Position numbers and translations under genes: made by a program. From assembly GCA_003993805.1 (NCBI GenBank), contig RSEF01000005.1, positions 17,772,132 to 17,836,131 on the forward strand: a DNA stretch of 64,000 nt, in the 5' to 3' direction. Shown here piece by piece: positions 1 through 10,442 of the stretch. Each line of letters opens with the position of its first letter. Position 1 is the stretch's first letter. The DNA is from Himantopus leucocephalus (taxonomy: Eukaryota; Chordata; Aves; Charadriiformes; Recurvirostridae). Under the pieces are notes generated by a model. The model had not been told where the DNA came from. It did not search any database and worked only from the letters and a program-made list of their open reading frames with translations.

Positions 1-258
1 GTTCTTCTGCATTTCTTCTGCCCAGCTAGCAGCCGTCTTGGGTTTGTTCAATGGTTCCTGAGCCAGTAGGTCCAGAGCAATGCAAAACATGATGCAGTTC
101 ACATCATCTGTGTAGCTTTTCCAGTGATGTCGGGGAAAGAGGTTGCTCACAGACATTGCTTTTTATAGCATTGCTTTCAAGGGTTGCAACCATTGGATTA
201 AAGTGAACAAGAGGTTAAAATGAAGCTGATTCTCCATGTCCCTCTTCTCACCCTGCAG
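1..258 (+). other. CD151: CD151 intron (3' part)
   Basis: This is the intron preceding the penultimate coding exon of CD151. It ends in a pyrimidine-rich tract (cctcttctcaccctgcag) that forms a good 3' splice site at 257-258. No other feature is seen in it. The upstream exons of the gene lie outside the window. Confidence 0.8.
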
Positions 259-345
259 AGCGGTTGCATTACAAAGCTGGAAAACTTCATTCAAGAGCAT
301 CTGAAAATTATCGGGGCAGTGGGGATCAGCATTGCTTGTGTGCAG
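259..345 (+). CDS. CD151: CD151 tetraspanin, penultimate coding exon
   Basis: The 87-nt exon is in phase 0 and encodes 29 residues, starting [10 protein letters not shown] and ending SIACVQ. It is flanked by an AG acceptor at 257-258 and a GTAAGA donor at 346. The peptide corresponds to the end of the large extracellular loop (the GCITKLE block with its last conserved cysteine) and the first half of transmembrane helix 4 ([13 protein letters not shown]). It closely matches the C-terminal part of human CD151, from about residue 206 of 253. CD151 is a plasma-membrane tetraspanin that binds laminin-binding integrins such as alpha3beta1 and alpha6beta1 and organises them in tetraspanin-enriched microdomains. 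Other tetraspanins such as TSPAN11 were considered. The shared ITKLE..IQEHL and ACVQ.FGMIFTCCLY pattern, together with POLR2L as the next gene, favours CD151. The gene is partial only because the window starts inside it. Confidence 0.92.
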
Positions 346-1152
346 GTAAGAGGGCTGAGTGGGGTTTTGAGGGTGCTGGACAGAAGTTAAAGCAACCCTA
401 GAGCTGAGGGGTGATAAAAATTGGATGGTTTAAGCTCTTCCCTACCTGACAAGGAGAAGTTGCCAGGTACTTCGGGGACACGAGGATTCACTAGCTCCAA
501 AGAAAAAGCCTATTTTGCCAGTCTGTAAAATTTGCTTCTGGTGAAGGAGTGCAACCAGCTGGGCAAGGGGGGAGAGACTTCTGCTCCAGGGCTGTGGGAA
601 AGGCAGTGTTGGCTGTGGCAGACGGTTTGGCAGCCTGAGAGAGACCTCTTGTGGGGATGTGCCATGGTTGCCCGCACAGCTGAAGAGCCTGTCTGGAGGA
701 GTTTCCTATCCCGGTTCATTAGGATTATTTTAAGTCATCCAGAATTTCTCCCTCGGTTGTGTCATATTGAGGAATGGCACTGTGGGTCTGCAAATGATTT
801 GGGAGGGGGTGATGAATTAAGGGGTAAGATATGGATGTCCCCCACTCCCATTTCAGAGGGGAGGGCCCAGGCTATTCTTTTCTTCCAGATGCGGTTGTCT
901 CTGGGAGTTCCTCATCTTCCCCTTTGTCCTGGCAAGTAGCCATTACACCCCAGAGAAGCTGCCAGTGATTAATTACGAGGATTTGCACACATGTTCTCTC
1001 CTGCTGCTTATTGCAAGCTGGAGTGCAGTATTCCTAGGCAGGAGCTAGCTGCCACACCAGTCTAGGTCCAGGCTGTTAGTTTGCAAGTTGCTGCCTCCAC
1101 TGCATCCATCGTATTTTTTCATGCATTTCTCTCTTCCTTTTACACCCTGTAG
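346..1152 (+). other. CD151: CD151 last intron
   Basis: An intron of 807 nt runs from GTAAGA at 346 to a pyrimidine-rich acceptor (ttccttttacaccctgtag) ending at 1152. The 135-codon open frame inside it (532-939) resembles no protein I know and is taken as a chance frame. Nothing else is recognised. Confidence 0.85.
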
Positions 1153-1212
1153 ATCTTTGGGATGATTTTCACCTGCTGCTTGTACAAGAGTTTAAAGCCA
1201 GAACCGTATTAA
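1153..1212 (+). CDS. CD151: CD151 tetraspanin, last coding exon and stop
   Basis: This exon encodes the last 19 residues, IFGMIFTCCLYKSLKPEPY, followed by TAA at 1210-1212. It continues in phase 0 from the exon ending at 345. The residues complete transmembrane helix 4 and form the short cytoplasmic tail. Visible features are the juxtamembrane CC pair, a known palmitoylation position in tetraspanins including CD151, and YKSL, a YxxPhi-type endocytic motif equivalent to YRSL in human CD151. The human tail ends KLEHY where this one ends KPEPY, so the terminal residues differ while the final tyrosine is kept. The two coding exons together give 48 residues, the length expected from the human protein. 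The neighbouring gene POLR2L lies about 19 kb away in tail-to-tail orientation. Confidence 0.93.
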   Translation: MFGMIFTCCLYKSLKPEPY

Positions 1213-3340
1213 AAGCTGCAGGAACTCTGTCGCTCCCCCTCTGCCACTTCCCTTAGCGCCTGCCAACCTGACCACTCTCCACCACCACCACAGAAGTGTC
1301 TGTAACCTGAGGACTTGGCTCTGTAATTAAACGCCTGTCAAACCATGCATCGCCTTACCTGCCCCCTTGGGGAAAAGTCACCCTCCTTGTTGTGTACAAG
1401 TCAGCCAGAAGTTCAGCGGATCCTCTTCATTGTCAAGAAACAAAAGAGCTGTGGATCTTCTGCTAGAAGCTTTAGCGAAACAGTGATATAACTATGAAGC
1501 AAGATTTATCCAGGGCCATTTCTCTTGAGGCTTTTCCTGAGCAACTTGAAGGTATCTGAATGCTACACAAGAATCACGGTTTGCTCTCTGAGAAGTGCTT
1601 CAGCAGCACCAGGCATTGACTGTGAGGACAGATGATGTTTCTGCACTGAGTTGGAGCCAGAGCTGAGTCTCTCATACATGGAAGATTTCTCTCCCTCCTC
1701 CTGAGTGTGCACCGATGTCCTAACACAGCTGTTCTCTGCCTGAGAGGATGCCTGCCTGGTTGCTTGAGGCAGGAGCTATTCTCCCTGCTGATCAGGAGCT
1801 CAACTTGGTGCAGTTGAAATCTTGTCATAACTGATGTTGCAAAGATGTGAGTGCCTTAGGATTTCTCAGCAATCCTTCCTCCTCTTCCTTGAAGCTTCCC
1901 CCAATACAGTGCCATCAAGAGCCACAAGAGGCCTTTTGCCTCCTAGTGATTCTGGAGCAAAGACAATGGACTACTTTCCAATTCTTTTGGGTCTAGTCTG
2001 TTTTATTGAGTGGCTTTCTGTGTGAGTGAGAAAATTTTGTTTCCTCCTGCCTATCCCCTGCTGAGGTTTGGTGAAGAATTGGTCTGGTTTTGGAGCTGGT
2101 ATATCTTGCTACCCTTTGGCCTGTTTGGTTAGTGGAAATACCTTCTCACATGCCTTACATGTTGAGAGATGCCCTCAGCTTGATTTTTCTAATTAAAACC
2201 TCCAGGCTTGTCTCTCTTGGAAAGGAAATGAATATATACAAATATTTTTTCAGCCTCCAAAGAGATCATTAAACAGCTGAGGGTTTTCTGGCTGTAATGA
2301 GATCTGGAAGCCCACTTTACTGGTTACTGCCTCAAACCAGGACAGAAGGTCAGGAGAGTCAGCTTCAACCAGTTGCCCCAGTGTACGTGGTAAATTGGTA
2401 GAGCTGGATTAACTGTCTGTTTGCTGCAGAGGAATAGGTTTAATTAAATATTCCCTCTGCACTGGGATCCTGGATACATACAGCACGTAGACGTCACCGC
2501 TGCCATGGACTTGGTGCCATCATGATGCCAACAGGGTCTTAGCCTGAATTCATAGGATCTTGTGTGCCTCTTGTCTTGTTCTCACCTTCCTGGTACGCCT
2601 GTTACACTCATGAAGCAGAAAGGGCTGTGGGGTTCTGTTGTTTCTAAGCAGTGAAGCTGCCATTTTATAAACAAACAAATTTATTCCCTCTCCTAGCCTT
2701 TTAGTGGTGCCGGCTGAGCCCTGTCTCTTGGCAGCAGACAGTTAACAAGCAAAATCACCCAGACCCCTAAATGGTCTTGCTGCATCATGGGTTTTTTAGT
2801 TCACAGAGCAGAAATCTTGTACTGGCACTAAAGGGTGACAAGTTAAAATTCAGAGCAGGTCAATCTGAAACTCCCCCATCAACATCAGCCCCATGAAATA
2901 ATCCTTAACTAATGCAGAAAGAGAGGTGGAGGAATTGAGGTGTATCCTTGGTTCCACAGCAGTAGGAAAGGGGAAAAAAATCTAAATTATTGTGTAATGA
3001 TCTAAAGGAGAAATCTCTAAATTATTTCTTGTTTTATAATCAAGTTCCTGACAAGTATTGACTACTAACTAAGAGGAAAATATTGAGCATGTTGCTTGAA
3101 GCAATATTTCTAGTTTTTTAAGCATATCCTCATAGCTGCCTTCACCCGTTCCCTTCAAATATGTTGTACAGGGTTGGGAGAGGCCAGGAAGAATGAGATA
3201 TGAACAGTAAGTTGGCTTGTGTCCATTGAGTTGTTTTATACTTTTTCTCTGTGTAATAATATCCATTGCTTTTTTTTTTTTTTTTTAACCCAGTTTAAGT
3301 TGCTGGCCAATAGAAAAATAAAGCTTAAGATTCTGTACTG
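1213..3340 (+). other. CD151: CD151 3' UTR and flank, extent uncertain
   Basis: The sequence after the CD151 stop should hold the 3' UTR. ATTAAA variants occur near 1326, 2190 and 2267, and the first canonical AATAAA is at 3317-3322. The transcript end therefore cannot be fixed from sequence alone; the upper bound given assumes the canonical signal is used. A 17-T run lies at 3270-3286. Short open frames here (for example 1834-2025 and 2090-2272) show no recognisable protein. Confidence 0.35.
3317..3322 (+). terminator. CD151: Candidate CD151 polyadenylation signal AATAAA
   Basis: This is the first canonical AATAAA downstream of the CD151 stop on the + strand, 2.1 kb away. Its use is inferred; nearer ATTAAA variants are alternatives. 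Confidence 0.3.
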
Positions 3341-6300
3341 ATTCTGTGTAGCAAAACTGAAGGGGTACCATGAGCCAGGTGGATTATATGGATTCCTCAG
3401 ATCCTTGAGGAACTGGCTCCTCAGCAGCAGAAGCAGCTGGTCTGAGGGACCAGGCTGAGAAGGAAGCTGGGGAAGAATCTGCTTCGCGTCACTGATCTTG
3501 CCAGCCTGGTTGTGATCTGCTACCGCGGGGTGCTGTCGACTGCTGAAGTTTGCAGGACCTCAGGGTACTAGGCATTGCATATCAGCCACAGTCTGTGCAC
3601 GGTGGTGTGCACACCCAGCCCTGCTCCAGGGTCTGTGGTACACCTAACTGTGCTCGCTGGGGTACTTAGTGACCTCTCTTAACCTTGTCACACAGGCTGC
3701 ACTTTCTGCTCCTGTGCAGAGCACCAAGGCAGACAGAACAGGGCTTTTGCCATCGGGTAACTTATATTCACCTTGCTAGCCCAGCTGCTGCCTGTGATTA
3801 CCAGTCAGGTCTGCTTAAGAAGACCAGTTGAGGGTATGAATTGGCCCAGGGCTCTGCTGTGCTCTCCTACACCCTGTTTCCACTTTCCCCAAAGACAGTG
3901 GAAATCTTTCCCCTTTCCATCTTGACTGTAAGGACATAGGTGCGCTACTGCAGCAGGGCTGCTTCTTCCTACTGGGGTAACAGGGTCTGTGTGGGTGCTA
4001 TGTGCCGCTGTGTGCTGAGTATTTGCTCTGCATGCTGTGGAGCATCTCGCAGCCACCTTGCATCACAGACATGTCAAAAAGAAGGAGCAGTTGTGTGCCC
4101 TTTTTTATTACCCTTTGGGATTCAGTGTTGAAAATTACACATTACAAGTTTCAAATATGCCTGTATCCAGCCAGATGGAAATGTCTGCCTGCAGCTAACG
4201 GGCATGGCCACTCGGTGGCTCTCAGGGCTCAGCGTGAATTCAGCTCCTGTAACTCAAGTGAGTCTAATTCAAGCTGCTTGGCTGTGTGGGTAGCAGGGCC
4301 ATGGTGTCACCAAGCCCCAGGGAAGTGCTGTACAGGTCATGCTGGTGTTCCGTCACCTGGAAGGGAAGGTAGCTCCTTCCAGCCCTGGCAATGTGTCCGA
4401 TTTTCATACTGTAGCAAGGTACTGGTCATGCAAGACTGAGGCTGGGGGCTTGACCTGGCCTGCACTCAGCTCAGAGCAGGGACTTCTAAAAAACCCCACA
4501 AACATGTTGGCATATGCTGAGGAGACAGACCTGGGTGGCTCAGTGGTGGTGAGATGAGCAAGTGCCACTGCTACTGTACCACTGTGAGGAAAGCAGGTGC
4601 ACTCCTGAGATGCATTGGGTAAGACAGGGATGTGACTGCATCCACCTGAGACCTTGTCCCAGGACTTCTGTGTGGCTCTGGCCACCCATTTTCAGGAGAG
4701 GTGAGTTGAAGGTGGAGCATGAACAAAGAAGGGAGGGCTTATCCTGGAGGGCTGTTTGCCGAGGTGGGACTGGAGGAGCAGGACAGGCTGGACTGCTGCC
4801 TCCATACTTGCAGCGTGGCACAGAAGGTGGCATAGATCACTCTGTGTTAACAGTGTCTCCCAAACAGATGCCTGGCCACCTCGGCTGTTCTGCCATGGCA
4901 GAAAGAGACATGCCCAAAACTCCCCTCCTCGTGCCTTATCTCATTCCCCTCTGCATCATTAGGGGTGTAGCATGGCTCCAGTCATCCTTTCCCACCCCCA
5001 AAGGGAAATTATCTCCTCTTCTGCAAGGCTGTCGTGGGGTGACTGTAGTCAAAGTCTGTAGCACAGTGTCTTTCAGCATGAAGCGATTGCTTAAAAGCAA
5101 TTTCTCTTCTTGTTTGAATTGGCTTCTTCTGCAGTGCAATTACCATCTTACAGCATTCCCGCGGGCTGTGCAGCCTCAGGTCTCTGGGTGCTGCTGCCTC
5201 TCTCGAGGTGGGAGCACGGATTTCTCCCCCTCCGGACCTGGAGATCTGGGCTGTGCTAATTGCTTGTCACAGCAGTTAGCTCAGCTGGTGGTCTGTTCTC
5301 TTAGGGTGCCCAGGTGGTCAGTACAATTTCCTCAGGAATAAAAGGGAAAACAGATGCAGCAGTAGATAGTTTCTGCAAGGGTCCAGCTTTGAGGCAGTTA
5401 CCCTGTTCCTGCAGTTTCAAATAAGACACAAGTATTTCATACTTCCCGGCAGGGCTGCTTTAACCCCAAACCAGTTCACAAGCATGCCCTTGCTGCCCCT
5501 GCCGTTTAATTGGGAGGAATTTTCCCCTCAGGGAGGCCTTGGTACCCCTTTCTTTGGCCATTTATAAAGCCTCCCTTTGGCGGTGGTTGTAACGGCCTTG
5601 TTTTCCTGCTGGGCTGGGGCTGAGCAGGGCTGCGACAATGGAGAGAGAAGAGAAGCAGGCAGCGATACTCTCCTCCCTAGTGAGATACGACAAACACACC
5701 CTGCTTGGGAAATGGTAAAGGGGAATGCTCTCTCCTTTCCTACTGTGAAACCTCCCCAGGTTTCCATATGTACTTGTGTGCACATATCCCTGGGAGAAGA
5801 TGCTAAGTGCTCTGTGCTGCTCCTTATCACACAGCACTGAGCAGCGACAAGAGATGCCCCAAGCCGCACCATTGCTCAGCTGGGGCATGGATGTGTGTGA
5901 GCAGAGACAGACAGCTTCTCCTGGCATGGCTGAGTTTGCTGTGGGGTCGTGGGCTGGCTCCTGTCCTATTAAAGAGCAGCTCTTCAGGCTGCTGGCCGCG
6001 CTGTGCCTTGTCTCCCCGTCGAGCTGCTTCTCCAGGAGGAGCCTGTCTGCCTGCCGCTTCTCTGTGCCAAAGTCTGGTCTGGAGGAGAGGTGGCAGTTAC
6101 GCAGGTTGCACCGCCCAGCTGGCCAAGGAGGCAACAGGGAGGAGATTCATGTGGTGCCTTCAGAAATTACAAATTCCTTGTGTGGAAGGGGCATGATGCT
6201 CTCAAATGATCTATAATCACATGAGCAGCAGGGATGCTGGTGTCCACCAAATTCATTCAGTGACTCATTCCGGCACAGCAGATTGTCAAGCACACTGGGC

Positions 6301-7350
6301 TTTTGAAGTCCTCTTACTCCCTGCAAAGGAGGCTGCTCCTCCTGCTTTCTCGGCTGTCTGCATTAGTAGAAAGTATGCTGCACACGCTGAGGCCATCAGG
6401 ATCAGCAGCTTTCTCTATTCTGATTACTGCTCCTGCCTGCAGAAAAGGAGCGGCTGAGCATTACGCATTTCCAGGCTTCATTTTTTTGAGTAGTGAACTG
6501 TCTTGCTGACAAGGAAAGAGCAGTTTCTGCCTGCACAGAAGGTAGAGAGAGCCCAGTGCCCACAAGGGCCTGATCCTGGACATGGCTGCTGTGTCTGCCC
6601 CATTGGGACAGCAAACTCCAGCCTTTCCCCCTCGCAGTCCCAGAGGTGGCTTCGATGGCTGCAGCACATGTCTCCAGTAGCCATGGGGGAAATGTGGGGG
6701 TCACACCAAGCCCCTTGCACCCCTCTGTGGTTAGAGGCCAACCAAAACGAAGCATTGACCCTGCTGTGCCGGGTGTGTGGAGTGATGCTTCACAACTTTG
6801 TATGTGTGTGTACATGCATAGCTACATCTATATATCTCCTCCTCCTGTGCTGGAGGATATCCACTGCCTACGTGAACTTTTACAGGTGAGGTTTATATTT
6901 CTTATTTTGCTCAGATGTGCCGGAACCCCTTTATCCCAGAAACCTGCCACCATAGAAACATGCTCGGTCCTTCCGGAGTCATGGTCCCCCTCTCCCTTCC
7001 CAATGGAGGGATGTCCTCTCCCCTGGTGGGTCAGCCGGCAGCCAGGGATGGTCCCTACCTGCCAGCAGTCACAGACTTAGCCTCCCCTCTTCTTAAGGGC
7101 TCCCCAGCCCCGGATTAGTGAGGGACCAAGGCCGACTGTTGTACCACACAGCAAACAGCTTTCTCATTAACCTCGTGGTGCCCTGTTAACGTTTGGCTGT
7201 GTGTCTCCTGCCTGCCACTGGCTGTAAATAAATATGCCTCTGCCTAACAGCACCTCGCTGATGGCAGGAGGCAGGTGCCTGCACCAGTGCACAGCCGTGG
7301 TCCTCAGGGGAACGCAGGGCAGTACCAAAAAGCTTAAGTTCCTTGCTTTG

Positions 7351-7436
7351 TTTTACAGGAGAAACTGAGGCATTTCATGCACGCTCATACAGCAAGTACA
7401 TGATGGATGCTGCGGGACCCATGGCGTCCAGGTGTC
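7351..7436 (-). mobile_element. MIR-like CORE-SINE relic
   Basis: The + strand reads ttacaggagaaactgaggca, then ctcatacagcaagt, then a segment ending in ccaggt. This is the familiar reverse-complement pattern of MIR (fragments near TGAGGAAACTGAGGCA, CACACAGCTAGTAAGT and CCCAGGT). The match is from memory of the consensus and is patchy, as expected of a very old copy. Confidence 0.4.
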
Positions 7437-8324
7437 CATGCAGAGAGCTGCCTGCACCACTCAGTAGCGTGCCATACTTGTAGCACATATTTTAAGTATT
7501 GGCAAAGCCTTCTCTTTCCTGGGAGAGCTGCCTGTTTAATCTCTTTTTAACTGTCCCAAGCAGTCTTCACTGACTAGTTGTCTTCCCAGGTTGTTTTACA
7601 TGCTTTGACTTCTTGCTGCCCATTCTGGGATGCAGTGTTAAGCAATGGTGGCCTGAGAAGTGAGGCAGCAGGCTCAGGTTTTGGGACTGGGACTTCAACT
7701 GCTCTTTCTACTCCTGGAGGATGCCAGCTCAGTTTCCCCAGGACAGAAGAACAGCTAATATCACTACAAGATGACATCTCAAGGCACATCCCTCCATGCC
7801 CAGCTCTTACAGTTCCTCTCTTGCACGTTATTCCTGTTTTATGCTGAGCGTTTTCAGGTACTGTTTTGTATTTATCTAGATTAAATCTCGTCCCATTTAA
7901 ATGTGCCCAACTCTCGATATCCCAGGCTGATTCCCATTTTGTTCTTCCTGGTGTTTTTCATCCCTCCTCCTCTGTCAATCCACAAACGTGAATGATGTTA
8001 CAATTTATTTTCTTTTCCTCCTTTCTTCCTCTCCCACTGCTCTTTTCCAGGACTTTAATGAAAGTTTTTAATAGCAGTCAGTTGAAGGCTGACCCGCTCT
8101 TTCCTTAGCCAAATGTCTCATGCTCCATGGATGGTCTCATGAATGATTCAGTTGTTTGGGCTCTAGCTGGCAGGTGTGGCAGAATTACTCAAAAGAAACA
8201 TTTCTGAGGTTTCTCCACACCTCCAAGTTGAACAATCCCAAACCCCAGAGCAGGGAGTGGAGCCCTAAATCATAAGACAGCAAAGAAGGCTGCATATGTA
8301 TTAAATAAGTTTTTCAACAACAAA

Positions 8325-8362
8325 AAAACACCCAAACCAAACCAAACCAAACAAACCCCAAA
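8325..8362. repeat. A/C-rich low-complexity repeat (CCAAA)n-like
   Basis: Several consecutive CCAAA pentamers, flanked by CAA and CAAAC units, make an A/C-rich tract with almost no G or T. Confidence 0.75.
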
Positions 8363-10413
8363 CTCGAGCCCAAGAGTTATTCAAACTTATTTTACAGTTC
8401 ACTTACCATAGTTAATGGCACTGAATGGAGCTATTAAAATAACAGTCCCTACAAACATGGGCTCTTGGTGCCCTTTTCACCAAAAAAACCCAACGCTGCC
8501 TTCTGGAAGTGATCTGAATTTAAATGAACGTGGGCGAGAAGAGGCAGTGTTTCACAAGCAGAGCAGTGGATCGCCAGGGATGCGGTTAAGGTGCTGACTG
8601 GGAATACAGGAGCTTGGTATTGCATCCCCAGTTTGCCTGGAGGTTAGAGGACACCTCTTGCATTGGGGTTGTTGGTGGGACTCAACGACCACTTTAGCGA
8701 AGTGACCAGATATTCGGATGTTATCGGTACTAGTGCTGGATGGGAGTGAAGGAGCACACAGCACCACAGAAGTCTGTCCTGCATCTCCCTGAGTGGGAGC
8801 TGAGCTCCTCTGCACCTGCGAGCCTGCTGCCAGAAGCTGCTATGCACGGCGGACAAATTAATTCCTAACAGTGTTTCTTTTTCCCTTCTAATCATATTTC
8901 CTTTTCCTTGTCCCCTTAGATTGAAAACTTCCTTTTAGTGTCCATACAAGCTGTGCCAAGCCCCACAGAGCCCTGGTTACAGTTGCACCACTTAAGTGCC
9001 GCCTGTAATCTCAGTAACAATAAAAATATTGCTCCAAAGGAGTTATGACCCTATGAAACTGCTGAACTCTGGTGGCACTCGTGTTCTGAAACCAGCAATG
9101 GGAAATGCAAATTGGTGTCAAACTGCAGCCTCTGGTTTAGCATCAGCAATTTCTTCTAGTTTTGCATAGCCAGGAGCTCCGAGTAAACTCAATTCTGCTC
9201 TTGCAGGCAGAGGTTTCTGGAATGTGAATGCAAATAACTTTCGCTCTCCACACACCACTGGAGAGATGCTCTTGTTTCACTGCTTTAGGATTCCGAGTCC
9301 TTCCCGGAGACAAGGTCCGAGGATCCTTGTCGTCTCCCAGGGGACACCACATGCTGCCAGATTGCAGGGTAACTAGAAGCAGGAACTAGGCTAGAGCAGA
9401 GAGGGAGTTTGGGGTTTGAGGAGAGGGAGGCAGTTCCCGCTTCACCTGCTTAGCGCCAGCTCAGGGGAACAGGTTCACTTTTCTGGCCCAGTTTTTAATG
9501 CCACTTTTCCTCAGGAAAGGGTCCTGGAGGGAGGAGGCAGTGAGCCACAGCCCCCTCAGGCGCTTCCACCTGCCCTGTGCATGAACCCAGCAGGCAGGGG
9601 CAGCCCTGCTGACACCACCTCCTGGGCACCAGTCAGAAAGGATGGGTTATAATTAAGGCAATTATGCCTTTTATTAGGGATAATTGAGCTAATGGCTTTT
9701 TTTCCAGTCTACATCCTGGATAACCTATGAGCTAAGCTCTGAGCTGCCTTTTAGGGCTTGGAGGAGGCAAATGTTCACCCCTTGTTTCCTCTAGCTAATT
9801 AATCCTGTCCCCAGTCCCACTAGAGGTGGCAGGAGATGCCCCCAGTTGCTCTTAATGAAGCCAGTTGGTGCATGACGATTATTTGAAGGTCCAAAGGGGC
9901 TCATAGGCAGCTCTTTGCAGGGCTGGTCTTCCCTTCTGTACCTCTAGCCCAGGAGAGGGGCTGTGGCACTAGCCAAAACAGCCGTGTTGGGACCAAGCCC
10001 AGCAGTGGTGCCTGAGGCACAGTGGCTGAGCTGCAGCCGGCGGAGATGCGCTTTGACCCGAGAGCAGTCTGGACCAAGGGCCAGGTGCAGGGCTGCATGC
10101 CGACTGCAAGGATGCAGGATGGGAGAAATGAAGCTGTGTGTTTTGTTTTCATTATAGCTCATCCAGCACTGCAGAAGTGCTAGGAGTAAGCCAGCAACAT
10201 GTCCCTAGTGTGCCGCCGCCATCAGGCAGCTCACATGGCCGAGGGCAGGAGCAGCCTCCTCCCCAGTGCCCTGCACTGGCGAGATGTATGTCTGGCCCTG
10301 CCTGGCACATCTCAGCATCCCTGTCCCTGCCCGGGGGAAAAGCAACAGCTGCCACAGCCCTTTTGTGGGGGAATTTAGGTTTTGGAGGCTGCAACACTGC
10401 AGGTGGCCTGAGC

Positions 10414-10442
10414 TCTTACCCTCTGCAATGCAGAGGGTAAGA
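10414..10442. repeat. Near-perfect palindrome, 14-bp arms
   Basis: The left arm TCTTACCCTCTGCA (10414-10427) and right arm TGCAGAGGGTAAGA (10429-10442) are exact reverse complements, separated by one A. Both arms carry the splice-donor-like string GGTAAG, one on each strand. Function unknown. Confidence 0.85.

Noticed and set aside
532..939. 135-codon + strand open frame in the CD151 last intron
   Set aside because: It lies wholly between a validated donor at 346 and acceptor at 1151-1152, has no recognisable domain, and overlaps another frame on the - strand.
5562..6216. Overlapping long frames on both strands (190 codons - strand, 146 and 129 codons + strand)
   Set aside because: Mutually overlapping frames in GC-rich DNA with no domain or splice context; typical chance frames.
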